DNA of 64,000 nt from Congeria kusceri (GCA_027627225.1 CM051029.1:6695690-6759689); one strand, 5' to 3'; positions 37,553 to 50,545 are shown, counted from the first letter of the stretch. Notes: generated from the sequence alone by a model not told the origin. Numbers and translations: made by a program.

Positions 37553-38290
37553 TTATGCTAGGTTCTCACTATCACGATTCGCGTCACGATTGAAATTGTG
37601 GTCTTAATCGTGGACCAATCGTTGTGATCCTATAATATCTTGTCAGTCGTGGCAATCGTGTTAGTCGTAGAACATTTTCAAACGGTTCAAAAAGCATCTA
37701 CGATTAACACGATCAACTGCGATCAATTGTCCATCTGGATCATCATATCAGATCTTTTTTATAACGTAACAAAGCTCGACAGATCGTATATAATCGTGCA
37801 TCCAAATCGTCGTGATTTTGATCGATCGTAGACAAGAAAAAACACCACGCTCTGTTAAGATGTGTTGAGATCTCAAGGAACAATGAAGTCAATAGGCAAT
37901 TTGTCTGTATTAATGTCATTCGGGTCCAGTCGTAGCTCAAATCGTGATCTCCATCGATCATGATTGTGAAACACATCGCGACCAAAATCGTATCCTATCG
38001 TAACGTTTTTCGTAATAATCTTATCTGAACTTATCTGTACGTACTAGAACGCCCTAATTCGGGGAACCCGATCGTGATAATCGTGTCAGATCGAGACTCA
38101 ATCGTGGACTCGATCGTTTCTAAAATGAAGATTAGACCGTGGCAGATCGTGACACCTGTAATTGGCAAAACGTGTGTACTCGCATCACATCGTATCCAAG
38201 TCTAACATCTCAGGGAAATATCACGATTAGCTACGAGTGACCAATCCTGGCGTTCGTGACGGATCGCACGATAGTGGAAACCTTGCATAA
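37553..38290. mobile_element. Candidate TIR element with dense ATCGTG subrepeats
   Basis: The left end (TTATGCTAGGTTCTCACTAT) and the reverse complement of the right end (TTATGCAAGGTTTCCACTAT) match at most positions, giving imperfect terminal inverted repeats. Similarity continues inward (CGTCACGA in both). The 738-bp interior is filled with both orientations of ATCGTG, GTCGTG and CGATCGT. There is no coding capacity, so this would be a non-autonomous DNA transposon (MITE-like). The target-site duplication was not resolved. Confidence 0.6.
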
Positions 38291-41200
38291 GATATGTTGT
38301 TCATTAGTTTAAGACACCTCCAGAGAATGATCATTATTTTCTAACGCAGTTAGCACGGAAGTTTGCTACATGACCATTATGCTACAACTGTGGTACCATT
38401 GACTTAAAAGGCACATTGACATTTGTTTCAAAAACAAGTAAGATATAGTATTATAACTCGCCTGGACCATTGGCGATCGTATCCTTGAACACCTGTGTAG
38501 GTAAAGCAGTGCATCCAAGTGAATGGTAAACATTGCAATTTAATAGTGAAAGTGGTGTGATTGGACCATCCACCGCGTCGTCTGACTATGACGTTCAGAA
38601 GATGTATTTTTAGTTAGAATTCTTAACGTAATTTTAACGTGTTAGTTTTGATGACCATGACCATGTGTCGATATTCACAAAAAGCCATGCAAGTTTGATA
38701 TAGGTAGACTAATAAAATTCTGAGCTTGTTCATCGGCGTTCAAGAAGCGTTTACTTCGATATATAAGAAACTATCCGGTGCCATCATTTATGATATCAGT
38801 TTACTTACTATACTTGAACATACATGTTTGATATTAAAGGACGGGTTTGCTAAACTGTCATTGAGCGTTCATGTTAAGCTGTATCAGTTTTTGTAACGCC
38901 GATTGATAATTTAGCTGAACAAAACCACCTACTATTGTTTTAAATAACCACATTTATTTTGCGAGGCTCTGGCAAAGCGAATGTTTCACTTTCTGAGGCC
39001 GTGCGTAAAAAACATTCAATACTAACAGAGTTGTGGTATTAGTCACAGCGATATATAGACGTGACCATCGAAGGAAGCATGGTTTATAGAGAAGTAGTAT
39101 CAAAATGTAGAAACGAATGCATGCTAAGACGTATACATACGGGCAGGGTATATTCGGTGTACGTCATATTTAGTGAACAAAACATGGACCTTAGACAAAA
39201 AAAGTGCACACACTAAAAGCGAACCTTAGCCTGCCTGAATTGTGCATGGCACGAATATTCTTAACAAACCCTTCTGTCTCTTATTTATGTCCATAAACCA
39301 TATGTGTAACCCATTCAATTAAATATATTGGTTATAACATCATTGTAACACATTGCTATACTGTATATTTATGGATGTGTACCACATCCACTGTTTAAGT
39401 TTTTTTCGAACTCAACAAGGTTTTTATTTAACTGACTTTTCCGTGTTTACAATTACGTTATATCTGCCCACAGCTAACTGTACGTGTATGGTTTCCTCTG
39501 TCGTTTGTAATGTGTCAATTGGGTGTTTTAAACTCAACTGATATGGTTTGATTTGCCAAATTCGTTTGAACAACCTGCTTGCGAGCGATTATATATAAGT
39601 TCGTGCAGAGCAATTGTTAACATCTTCACACTGGGCAGACAATAGGTACAATACGGATCATACCGCATTGTTACATACAGGTTTGTCGATATAGGTGACT
39701 GTGTACAACAAGCAATAGAGATGTGAGCTACTAGCTAATAAAAACAATCATCTGCAGAAATCTAAATACGTCTGCTTGGAACATGTGTATACCACACCAT
39801 GCATTGTATGTTCGCGAAATCTACTCTCAAGCATCTGTATCACGCACGTACACACACTAAACAATTATAATGGCATATTTATAAGGTGAATACTATCATT
39901 CAAACTGGCTATATGTAAGCAATGTGCTTAGTTTTGAGCATATGTTATGCGTTTGCACCCAAAGCAATACATTGACATTACTGTCGATATATAACAAATA
40001 CATGCATGCATGTATGTATCAGCTAAATATCAGTAGTCAGTTCAACGAGTTCAAACAATTAATTGAAGACCAATATAGGACGTATTGGTTGCACTGACGG
40101 AAGCTTAAAATATAAAGACACGGAGTACAAACCGATCCATATCTTCCTTGTGTGGGTATTTCCAAAAGGCGATATCAAGTTGCACATGTTAAATGTAGCC
40201 TAGAGGCCCTTACCTAGTTGCTATCAACTAACAACGGTTTGAACTATTTTGGGCTCATACTTTCAGCACGCCAACTACATATATTGTACGAATTGTATGA
40301 GCAAAAAAAAGGCATTGACATAATGACATTTTGACGCGTAGTGAGACATGCCTGACATTATTTCCTACATTGCTACATTGTAATAATACACTCCTTATAA
40401 CCATTTGAATTTGTTGTTTTTATGTTATGCTTTTCATTAAATATATATAATCTTATTGATGAAATACAATGTGATATTCCCTCTGTTGGAACAGTCACAG
40501 TATACAATTTGATATTGTTCTCTAGAGTGAAAATACAACATAAAACGGACTATTCTTTATATAAATATCATACAAGTAGTAGTAAATAAATTAATCGGCA
40601 TTGTAATTATCGGCTTTCGTTAGCAACAGCAAACAAAATATTAACTTCAATAAAATATCATATGGGTAAAACGACGTATTGCACTTTTTTAACAACATAA
40701 TATTGGGATCAGTGTTGACGTCAGAATACACTGACGTGTGACGTTTCAGTGCATCTTGCAAAGTAGTTTTTTTTCTCTTAAAGCATGCAATACACTGTTG
40801 ATTTCAGTGTAAGATCGTAGTATTGTTTATCTGTGGACATAGAAAACCGATTTTTTTCACGAGTGGCGTAGTGGTTTTTGATGACCACACATGAACTAAA
40901 ACGTTTTTCACCTTTTTGTATTATTTTTAATTTATCACATTGTTTTACAATATTGAGATCATGTTAAAAGTGGAAAAAGGTGTATTCACCAGTTATAGAA
41001 AGACACATTGTCTATGTTGTGAAGCATTATCCAGATATTATATCTCATCGCGCTCAGATAAAGGTATGTAATACGATGAGTGTAACTAAATATAAGCAGA
41101 GGATTATTGCCCTTTTACATTATACAATATGTTTAAGGTTATGACTGAAAAACTGATTACTTGTAAGATATGGTTGTTACCATCAATTTAATTGTGTAGG

Positions 41201-41495
41201 CATACTATATCAAGGCATTAGTTTTATTTCAATTTCGGTAGCATTGGCATAACATCATAGATTTGAATATTACTTCAATTTGAAATAAAACAATTGTTAT
41301 CACATACATGTACTTTGTAATGTTATGTGTTCTCACAAGAGTTATACTTTATGACTCAATGAGTTGAAATGTATCGCGACGAAAATAATGTGGATATAAT
41401 GTTAAGGACTGGTTTAAAAGTAGTTACATGTACAAGAAAAACAATTCAAATGCACGTATTACTTATCAGTATGTCCTTGCAATTGTAACCTCACG
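38291..41495. other. Intergenic with one dispersed repeat copy
   Basis: No gene recognised. The segment at about 40470-40560 (GTGATATTC..CTGTTGGAACAGTCACAG; AAAACGGACTATTC) resembles one at about 56010-56110. A segment at about 41060-41130 resembles 15645-15710 (GTAACTAAATA, GATTATTGCCC, TTTACATTA). Confidence 0.4.
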
Positions 41496-41803
41496 TTTAA
41501 TTTTACAGTTTAGTTTTACAGTTTAGTTTTACAGTTTAGTTTTACAGTTTAGTTTTACAGTTTAGTTTTACAGTTTAGTTTTACAGTATAGTTTTACAGT
41601 TTAGTTTTACAGTTTAGTTTACTGTTTAGTTTTACAGTTTAGTTTTACAGTTTAGTTTTACAGTTTAGTTTTACAGTTTAGTTTTACAGTTTAGTTTTAC
41701 AGTTTAGTTTTACAGTTTAGTTTTACCGTTTAGTTTTACAGTTTAGTTTTACAGTTTAGTTCTACAGTTTAGTCTTACAGTTTAGTTTTACAGTTTAGTT
41801 GTA
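41496..41803. repeat. 13-bp tandem repeat, about 23 copies
   Basis: Unit TTTAGTTTTACAG repeated head to tail with scattered single-base variants (one unit lacks two bases; others have TCTAC or TTTACC). Confidence 0.97.
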
Positions 41804-43914
41804 CCACTAGCAGGTTTTTTCCCTCTGTAATAGCTTGAACGGTGATATTGATAAGCAGATTTTACAATATACGGATATATACAAAAAGGTAATGTTAAAA
41901 TACACAAATACAGCATAAATTACAAGCAGATTAAGAAACGAAATGTAATGATATAATTATGCGAAAATCTACTATATTACGACTGCGAATAAACCGATCA
42001 TACAAATTAACTTTTCCTCAAATTACTAAGTGAAACAATTTTTTAAAGGAGCACGTTTAAGTTAGAATGTTAAGACACCGATAGAGAACACATAATGAAT
42101 GCGGAAGTTTAATTTTATCAAGACAACGTTCACACAGGTATGCACATGAAATGAGTTTCAGTATAGTTCATATACATGTACATGTAAATAGTTAAGTGTG
42201 TAGATAATTAACGTAGTGATAAAAAGGAACTGATACACAGAAAAATAGCATCTCAGTTTTCTGCATGTGACGTATGTCGTAACATTTAATGTGATCTGCA
42301 TCTATTGTGGAAATAAGCCAAGACGATGTTATTCTTTACATGTGTGTGGATATTGATCATGCCAAGAGTTAGAGGTAAGTTTAAAGTTGTGTTTGCAATG
42401 TGTCGTCTTCATATTTTGACTCCAAATTCCAAATTCCTATGATACAAGGACATTTCCTAGTTAACACACATAGCTGGACAAACGAATAACAATTACCAAT
42501 ATTTAAGCTACAATATTAATTATTCGTAGCGAAATATAGTAGTCATCATCGCACTATATAGTTAGCATACATGCATGTTCATTGTAGAGCTACATGTATA
42601 GCTACATGTATAAATGTACACATATATGTCCGTAATAAGAACGGCAATTGTTCATTTAAGAGTTTGCACTATTTTACTATTTTATTTGTATACTATTTGT
42701 GTTCGTTGTTGCTCCAATAAGTTTAATTTCCGCACATGACGTTACATGTACATACAAACTCCAGTACATGTATCGGTAATCTTAGTGTGTTCATGTGTAA
42801 ACATAGTGGTAAGTGCACGATTTACCCTTCTAATAATGCCGCTAACACTTAAACTGCTACCTACTGCGTAGTCAAACAAGTCATTTATGTTTGTTTAACG
42901 TTAGAAAGCCGTCAACGGTTTTAGTAGCTGCTCGTTTGTTTTAAGTAAGTTAACACAAAAACACAAAACTTGTTATCTGATGGTAACGATCTGATAAACC
43001 TCTTTATTAATATTCACATTAAGTGAAATCGAAACAAATTCAATTCACCTCTTCCAATTGCAGTTTCTGCAACAATACTTAGTGCATAAAACAAGGCCGC
43101 AATTATAAACGATCGAATTTAATCAAACATAATAAAAAACACAATTCAATGTGTGGTCGGGTTGGTTTTACTTTTTTCACAAAGGTTCCTTAATTGTCAG
43201 CTGCCTGTTTAGATAATAAATGCAAACTGGTGATATGCTTAACTGGTTAATGAATCCAGGCTGAATAGCATAGCAGTATAGTACATTTATTATGTTATAT
43301 TAGATATTCATACATTGTGTTTATGCTGACCAAACGATTAAAGCAGTCATTACAAACTTAAGTGTATGTGTAAATACATGCGTTTGGGAGAACGTGTGTG
43401 CATTTTACAGTGACATTGGTGCGAATTATGTGAATACACAACCCCCTATCGAGACAAATGATCTGCATTGGTTGACACTATAAAAAAATGATGAATATGA
43501 AGTGTTATCTGGTATATTTAAAATACAGTCAAATTAACGCATTGTTCGCCAACAATTCTTACATAAATATTTAAAAAAAAAAAATACTAAACTGTTGTCG
43601 AATTTTGAATGCACTATGCAAACACATTTCTAAAATAAAATTAAATATACACTAACGCGATATATAGTCCTAAGTGATATGGATGATATCAAAGATACTA
43701 GTAATCCATTATACGTTTACAATCAATGTAATTAGTATTTAATTATTAGGTGGGTATTTCCACAGTTACCATCGGTATAACAAGATTAGTTATTTGCTTG
43801 TATGTGCATAATTGTCCTCGATTCTGAAACATATGACTTCCAGAGGCTCTGGTCGCTGGATAGGTGTATGATCTGGATTTGATGTGTGTCTAAGATGGAT
43901 GTGCGTAGGGTTCG
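41804..43914. other. Intergenic, possible orphan signal exon inside
   Basis: AT-rich; apart from the candidate exon at 42326-42374 no coding signal is visible. Confidence 0.4.
42326..42374 (+). other. Possible orphan signal-peptide exon
   Basis: ATG followed by 16 codons reading MLFFTCVWILIMPRVR and a phase-1 consensus donor GTAAGT. This is the organisation of the first exons of both Ig-receptor genes (short hydrophobic leader, phase-1 end). No Ig exon was recognised downstream before the 22-bp minisatellite. Confidence 0.3.
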
Positions 43915-44410
43915 AATTCTATTATCTGGATTGGACGTTCGTGTATGAACTGTGTTGGATGCGTGTATGGTCTGAGTTGGATGCGTGTATGGACTGATTT
44001 GGACGCGTGTATAGTCTGAGGTTTATGCGTGTATGGTCTGAGCTGGTTGCGTGTATGGGCTGAGATGGATGTGCTTGATCTGAAATTGATGTAGTGAGAG
44101 TTGGATGCGTGTATGGGCTGAGATGGACGCGTGTATGGTCTGAGTTGGATGCGTGTATGGTCTGAATTGGATGCGTGTATGGTCTGAGATGGATGTATGA
44201 ATGATCTGAGTTGGATGCGTGTATGGTCTGAGTTGGATGCGTGTATGGTCTGAGTTGGATGCATGTATTGTCTGAGTTGGATGCGTGTATGGTCTGAGTT
44301 GGACGCGTGTATGGTCTTAGTTGGATGCGTGTATGGTCTGAGTTGGATACGTGTATGGTCTGAGTTGGATGCGTGTATGGTCTGAATTTAATGCGTGTAT
44401 ATACTGAGTT
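43915..44410. repeat. 22-bp tandem repeat, about 20 copies
   Basis: Unit ATGCGTGTATGGTCTGAGTTGG with moderate divergence. Because 22 is not a multiple of three, the minus-strand open frame cycles through three readings every 66 bp (HASNSDHTRIQLRPYT-like). It is a repeat artefact. Confidence 0.95.
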
Positions 44411-44429
44411 ACAGTAGGGTCACCGATTG

Positions 44430-44640
44430 TGTTCCGCAATTAATCGGTAAAGAATCGCAAATAAAATACGTTTTAAACAGTTTTCACCCGTTTAAACGGT
44501 TTTCAGCGTTTTTCATCCGTTTTCAACCGCTGAATTACGTAATTCACCACTTTAAAGCGCAAACGCTATCTTCAGCGATTAATCGCTACGCATGCGCAGT
44601 TCGCTACGCATGCGCAGTGGTTCAAAGGCGGGGTTAGCTT
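44430..44640. promoter_or_regulatory. Palindrome-rich CpG segment
   Basis: Contains a perfect 16-bp palindrome TGAATTACGTAATTCA (44531-44546), a perfect 12-bp palindrome GCGATTAATCGC (44575-44586) and a 17-bp direct repeat CGCTACGCATGCGCAGT (44584-44600, 44602-44618). The direct repeat holds an NRF1-like GCATGCGC core. GC and CpG are high relative to the surroundings. It may be a promoter-like island or the end of a mobile element. Confidence 0.4.
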
Positions 44641-44697
44641 ATAAAGAGCGACGATAATGGGGCGGTATTAACCACTCAAAAGGCAGTAATAAAAATG

Positions 44698-44826
44698 TAT
44701 TTACGTATTTATTTATGTATTTATTGATTTATTTATTTACTTATGATTTATTCATTTATTTATTATTTTATTTTATTTTATGTTATTTTATTTTATTTTA
44801 TTTTATTTTATTTTATTTTATTTTAT
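44698..44826. repeat. TTTA then (TTTTA)n low-complexity tract
   Basis: Interrupted TTTA units pass into about twelve TTTTA pentanucleotides. Confidence 0.9.
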
Positions 44827-45135
44827 TACACTATTGTACTTTATACTTTATGTTATATTTGGAGCAAATATAGATATTTCATAGATTTGTATATACTAAC
44901 GGTTAAATGTTAGTTGAAATCATATTGCATTAATGCTTCTTTATCGGCTTCCTTTAATCTCCTTTTTCTCACCTGCTCAAGTTAATAATTGTGTCTTTTC
45001 TCATGCATACAGTATCACTCAATTGCAAATATAATACTGAAGTGACAGTTAGGCTAATATCCAAAAGTATGATCAGATAATTTGTCGAACTGTGATATAT
45101 TTAAAGATTGGTCATGATTTAATCAACGACCACAT

Positions 45136-45155
45136 CACTTCCGGCCGCCATCTTG
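45136..45155. promoter_or_regulatory. ETS plus YY1 composite motif
   Basis: CACTTCCGGCCGCCATCTTG combines CACTTCCGG (ETS/GABP consensus) with CCGCCATCTTG (YY1 consensus). Such pairs mark TATA-less metazoan promoters and the 5' UTRs of some LINEs. A minus-strand open frame with basic KKKRK and acidic residues lies at 45112-45315, and the jockey-like element starts about 600 bp to the right. Which transcript it would serve is unknown. Confidence 0.4.
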
Positions 45156-45765
45156 AATACCGCAACCATTTGTAAACAAAGAAAAAATACAAAGAAAATA
45201 CATTATATACCAGTGATACAGATCTATGAACATTACATTCGGTGTAAATCGATGCTACAGTATCTCCGCCTCCCTCGTTGACCAGTATCTTCCTCTTTTT
45301 CTTGGTCGGCCTCAAAATTTGCTATTTTTCCTCATTGAGAGGATCATTTGTACATTTAATGTAATTATTATTTCGTTCACTGGTTGGTGTTTTAATCACA
45401 ATTAACAATATTTGGTATTATTTTTGTTAAAATTAACTACCAAACGGCTTTTCCTAGTCATTATTGACCATTACTATAATAATTTGGATTTTTTACAGGT
45501 GCGGTGCTCTTTTTATTATGTGATAATTACAATTAGACTGTGATTTCTTGATACTATCATTTAAATAATATATTTGCATAGAATATTGTAAACAATATCT
45601 CAGCTATGTATGCGACATTTCATTGTTCTACTCCACGTTGTTTCATTGCTACATTACACGTTACTATACGGAATGCTATTGTTGCCTACCAGATTAGCTG
45701 TACACTGTTCTTGCTTGCTTATTCAAACTCCTATACGTATTTAATACTTGTATTACAAATTGACA

Positions 45766-46640
45766 ATGTCTCGTTCCGGCCCATCGTTCGAGGCGGCAGC
45801 TCAAATCTGTCACCATTACTAGGGGAGGCACTTAGTAGGCAAGATTCTCACCACCTTACAAACAATATCATGCCTTATAAGTGTCTCCTCCGGTCATGTG
45901 ACCAGGTCAAGAAACTGACCGTTGTTTTTACTATCTTTCTATTGGCGTCAAATATTTCCAAAGCCTTGCCTGGTCTTGTCGAAAGGACAATGCCCTTAGC
46001 ATCCGGTGGGTTTCTCTTAGAGCTAAATCTGCTGAAGCCCTGACCGCAGTACTGCGCATGAAAGTGATTACTAAAGGTGGTGTAATTGTTCGCGAAGTAC
46101 TGCGACAGTCACTGAGAACGGCTTATGGTTTGCTTGCCGTCATTCCAGAAAGCCAGGACCTGGAGGAGCTACGCAAGTCACTAGTGGTGGAACTCCCCCC
46201 CCCAACATGGTGATATCATTTATTTATAAAGAATCACGCCAAGCAAACCGCCACCGCTAGACTAGTTAAAGTGACATTTGCAACCTCTACCATCCTGCCC
46301 TCCAGAGTAATGATTAGGGATACAACCATAACTCTGAACGTAAGTCCCATCCCTGCCCCCCTACTCGGTGCTTCAAGTGCCAGATTTTTGGTTATATTGC
46401 TGGCAGTGCTCAATGTTCCAAACCAGAAATTTGTGTATGGTGTGCCGGTGTCTGTTGTTCGCCCAGAAATTGCACCGCTAGAAGTCGCCACTGTGCAAAT
46501 TGTAGCCATCAACACTCTGCCTCTTACCAGGGTAGCCCCGCCTATTAAAAGCTGTCCAGGTAGCCTTTTATTGCAATGTCTACGGGGTGAACTGGTCTGA
46601 GGCGGAGTCGCAATTACATGCACTGTCAATAGCTACCACG
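45766..46640 (+). pseudogene. Degenerate ORF1 (gag-like, zinc knuckles) of a jockey-like retrotransposon
   Basis: The plus strand carries frameshifted segments of an ORF1 protein, for example EALTAVLRMKVITKGGVIVR and VIPESQDLEELRKSLVVELP. They are followed at about 46366-46550 by a cysteine-rich segment with zinc-knuckle spacing: RCFKCQIFGYIA..QCSKPEICVWC, then RNCTARSRHCANC. Several stops and frame changes interrupt it. Known jockey and I-clade ORF1 proteins end in such zinc knuckles. It is the 5' part of the element whose EN and RT follow. Confidence 0.75.
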
Positions 46641-47516
46641 AAAGAGAGTTCCCAACTTCCGAGAAAAACCTTTATTTCAGCTTCTAAGCATGATACAGTA
46701 TTGGCCCCTCTTAATAAATTATGCACTCCTGTGGGGGATAAGAAGAACGCATCCTGCCCTCACAGCCCCCATGTAGCGTGACCTATAAATGATACTTTAT
46801 ACTCAGAAAAGGTTGCTGCTCGGAGTGATAAACACACCTTCCCTGTCTCCCCCATCCAAAGAGACTGCATTACTCACACGGGCACTCTCCTAATGGTCTC
46901 AAGCAGTCCTCAGTCCTGTATTTTCCAACTGAAAGTGGTTCGACTATCTCGAACAACTCCATGTTTAATGTTACAGGACACGACTCCCTGGTGACAGTGC
47001 ACAGCATCATATATTCGCAGCTGTCTATCTCTGATGTGTGCGGGATTGTGGAGGAGACCGTGGTTAGTGTCCCCCATAATGGTCGACACCCAGACCTCCT
47101 CCATGACTTTCCCTGCTCCGAACGACAGTATTAGTAACTCTAATACAGGGGATTCATTAGTATCAAAAACCGTACAGGTACAGGTAAAACATATCGCCCT
47201 ATCCATGTCAGTGAGCTCAATGACTAGGTAACTGAAATAGTTAAGGACCAGCAAAGGCGAAAGGTCCACTGGGTGTCGAGTCAAGTCCTATATAAAATAT
47301 ACTCAAGGTTCATTAGGAGCCAAGATTATATATCCAAAGTCAGACATAAAGTTAAAAATACCACCCACCCCCACTCAAAGAAAGCCATATGGATATCGGT
47401 GCCGATCCAAAGCCCGCTGCAACGGAGAACCTTCTGGGTTGCCAAGGAGGTGGCGCGCTCCGCCACAAACCCCCATTCCCTCGCCACGTCAATGCAGATC
47501 ACCTGCTAAACTGAAA
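46641..47516 (+). other. Linker between ORF1 and endonuclease remnants
   Basis: Moderately GC-rich sequence belonging to the same element by position and composition. Frames are too broken to assign. Confidence 0.45.
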
Positions 47517-48235
47517 TCAGCCCGATCTGGACGTAAATCTATGCGTATCTTCGGTTAAACATTCTGAAGTTAAACATTTTTTAGACATAAATCCATCCGT
47601 ACAAGTTTTAATTTTACAAGAAACAAAGTTTAAAGGCAGTGAATGTAAAACTATACCTGGCTTTAACATTGAATATAAAAACCACTGCAACTTGAACAAT
47701 AACAATAACTCAGGTGGGTTAGCTGTTTACATTTAAAATAACATTAACTATGAGGTATTGAGTGTGAATGACTCTTTAAAATCTTATGGCAGTGCTGCTA
47801 TCGAAGTACTGGCCATTAAGGTTATTATTAATAAGAATCGACCTCTTATACTGGTTAACATATACGCAAGAGAATGTGATCTTGAGTCTTTAAATAAAAT
47901 CAGCACACAATTACTGACCATTAAAGGACCCTTGATGCCATCTATACGGGGGACTTTAATGCACATCACCCCGCTTTGGGTTCCCCTAAATCTGATGCGG
48001 GAGGTGAAGCAGCCACAGCCTGGGTTGGAAGAGAAAGACCTCATTTTGCTCAACGACGTTTTGCCAACCAGGCTTGACTAGACAGGCGTTATTACTCACC
48101 GTAGCCAGCCCTGATATTTCCAGCACTTCTGCCTATGAACCGTTACCCGATAGCCTAGGATCTGACCACTTCCCTCAAATAGCCACACTGAGTAACTATA
48201 TTACGCAGAGAACTATACCCAGGGTTCAGGGGAAC
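47517..48235 (+). pseudogene. Degenerate APE-type endonuclease domain of the jockey-like element
   Basis: Recognisable apurinic-endonuclease motifs appear in order but in different frames: LILQETKF (catalytic Glu), GGLAVYI, LVNIYA, GDFNAHHPALGS (about 47949-47985, catalytic Asp and Asn) and SLGSDHFP (about 48150, catalytic Asp and His). A TAA interrupts after AVYI and a frame change precedes GDFNAHH. Endonuclease activity is therefore lost. Confidence 0.85.
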
Positions 48236-48829
48236 CTAAATTTATATTAATAAGGCAAACTGGGATCAGTTTAGGGACTTCTGTGCAGATCTATCCCAGG
48301 CAGATATTTACACTCATGACCCTCTCAATATTGCCAAATAAACTGCTGTCAATAGCTGAATACAGCATACCGGTCTCTCCCGGCCAGAATAAACGTCATA
48401 AACAGTACCGTGGTGGAGCGATGAATGCGCCAAGGCTGTACGGGACAGGAAAAAAGCTCTAAAACTTAAAAAACAATAACCCGCGGCCCATAATCTTAAA
48501 ACCTATAGGACTCTCGAAAACACTGCGAATGGGTCATTTTGGAAGCAAAAACAATAAAATTTGAAATAATTATGTGAATCCATTGATACTAAACACTCTA
48601 CTACTAAGCAGTTTTGGCACAAAATTCACAGAATTAAAGGAATTCCATACTGTCCAGTGCCTCTACTTAAATTTAAAGGCGAAATTGCCTGTACCCCAAG
48701 AGACAAGGCTCAATTTTTGGTCAAACATTTCAAATCGGTATCTAGTGATTCAAACCTGCCTTCTGAAACTTTGGACCATCAAACACTGTTTTAATCACAC
48801 AATAAAAACATTTTAACTGAGCCTGGGGA

Positions 48830-50104
48830 TAATAGCTTTAAATCAACCATTTTCTATTTCGGAACTAAAAGCAGCTATTGGTAGCAGGAAAGACTCTGCC
48901 ACGGGACCTGATCAATTATCTTATCTGATGTTTAAGAACATATCAGACCATATTTTATATTTCTGGCTAAAATTGTGCAACAGGGTGTACACGACGGGTT
49001 TAATACCACCCGAGTGGAAGCAGGCTACAGTGATACCAGAACCAAAACCTGGAAAAGATAAATCTGATCTCACTTATCACGCTGGTAAATTATTAGAAAG
49101 TATGATCAAAAATAGACTTGAGCACTTATTGGAAACAAAACATATTTTAAACCCCATCCAGTCTGGCTTTAAGAAAGGGCGTTCTACATTAAACCAGCTA
49201 GATAGACTACAACATGACATTATTGGCTAAAAATCGAGGGCAGTCAGTACTTGCAATCTTTTTGGACCTTTAATCTGCCTTTGGCATCTTTACACAGATT
49301 AACTTAACTTGGAATTTCGGCATCTTTACACAGCTGGTTGATTACGGTATCACCGGACACTGCTTCCACTATATAAGGGCTTTCTTTGAGGACAGCGTCG
49401 ATGGTGCGAGTTCAGATGCAGCAAACTCTGAAAGAGGCACCCCGCATGGGTCTGTCATCTCGCCCCTGCTGTTCTCCATCATCGTAAATGACCTGCCTGA
49501 AACCGTTAAATCATTAGGTTTGGTTATCTCCCAATTTGCCGATGACTCCGGCAATTGGTTAATGGGATCCAAGCTGTAAACCCTGCAAAAAAAGGCCCAA
49601 GCAGGGTTGGATTCCATATGGAAATGGGCCATTGACTGGGGATCAAAATGGCACCCACTAAAAACAAAAGAAATCCTGTTTGGCTACGACAAACAGCACT
49701 CTTTGGACTTAACTTTAGGCGGCACCAAAATTATTTTTGAAAAAGTGGTGAAATTTCTGGGTATGTACCTAGATAAACGGTTAACACGTATTGACCACTT
49801 CAAATATTTGGCAGAAAGGTGCGAAAGGGACTTGAATTTAATGAGGATGTTGAGAGGCACAGGTTTCGGGTCCGATAGCTTCCTTCTCCTCTACAAGTCC
49901 CTTATTCGTCCAAAGATAGATTATGGGGCCCAAATCTATCCATGTGCTACGCCTAACGGCCCTAAAATGGTAGATACCATACAAAACAAGGCCTTGAGGA
50001 TAGCCCTTCGGGAACTTCCGTGTACTCCGGGTTGTACATTAGAGGAGGAGGCCGGTATGCTGCCCCTCACCCTGCGCCGGAAACAACAAACCCTCCAATA
50101 TTGA
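48830..50104 (+). pseudogene. Degenerate reverse transcriptase of the jockey-like element
   Basis: RT motifs in order: ATGPDQLSYLMFK, IPPEWKQATVIPEPKPGK, FKKGRSTLNQLDRLQHDI, motif A as FLDL-stop-SAFG near 49262, GTPHGSVISPLLFSIIVNDL (motif B), ISQFADDS (motif C, FADD) near 49530, then WAIDWGSKWHPLKT and VKFLGMYLDKRL. The C-terminus (LIRPKIDYG, IQNKALRIALRELP) matches jockey/I-type elements. After motif A a 15-bp string GGCATCTTTACACAG is repeated at 49283 and 49319, flanking extra sequence. Stops at motif A and elsewhere make it non-functional. Confidence 0.88.
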
Positions 50105-50545
50105 GCCAGGACTCAGTCCAGACACGACTCAAACCTCCATTAACAAGCTATTTGGGACCGGCACCTTCATCAGGGGCCGGGAGCTTAAAAAGAAGCATGT
50201 TGCCTTCCCACTTGGGGCCAGCACACAGACCATGGTGGAGGAGGCCGGTCTCAAGGAGGTTGCTGTGGCAGACCTGAATCCCTCCGACCCCCCCCCCCCC
50301 CCCCCGGCTGCTTCATTCCCCAATGTCGACAATTACCTATCTACAAATGTACCGAAATCTGACTCCCCGCACCTCGTGAGGCCAGAAGCTCTTAATTATA
50401 TTACTATTCAGTATGCTGAGCATTTAAACATTTATACTTGTGACCTGGTCGATCTTCTCCCAATTCGTACTCATACACAATTCACTCGTTTTCAATTAAA
50501 CGTGTTAATCACCTTATTAATTAGCTACTGCCATAAATGACACAT
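50105..50545 (+). other. 3' part of the jockey-like element
   Basis: GC-rich sequence with a C-run (about 50289-50306) and a residual open frame without recognised domains. The 3' end of the element is placed near 50545 by composition change only; no poly-A or target duplication was identified. Confidence 0.4.

Noticed and set aside
45112..45315. Minus-strand gene with KKKRK nuclear-localisation-like motif
   Set aside because: No ATG at the start, no continuing exon and no recognised domain.
46234..46629. 131-codon minus-strand frame
   Set aside because: Antisense of the zinc-knuckle ORF1 region of the retrotransposon.
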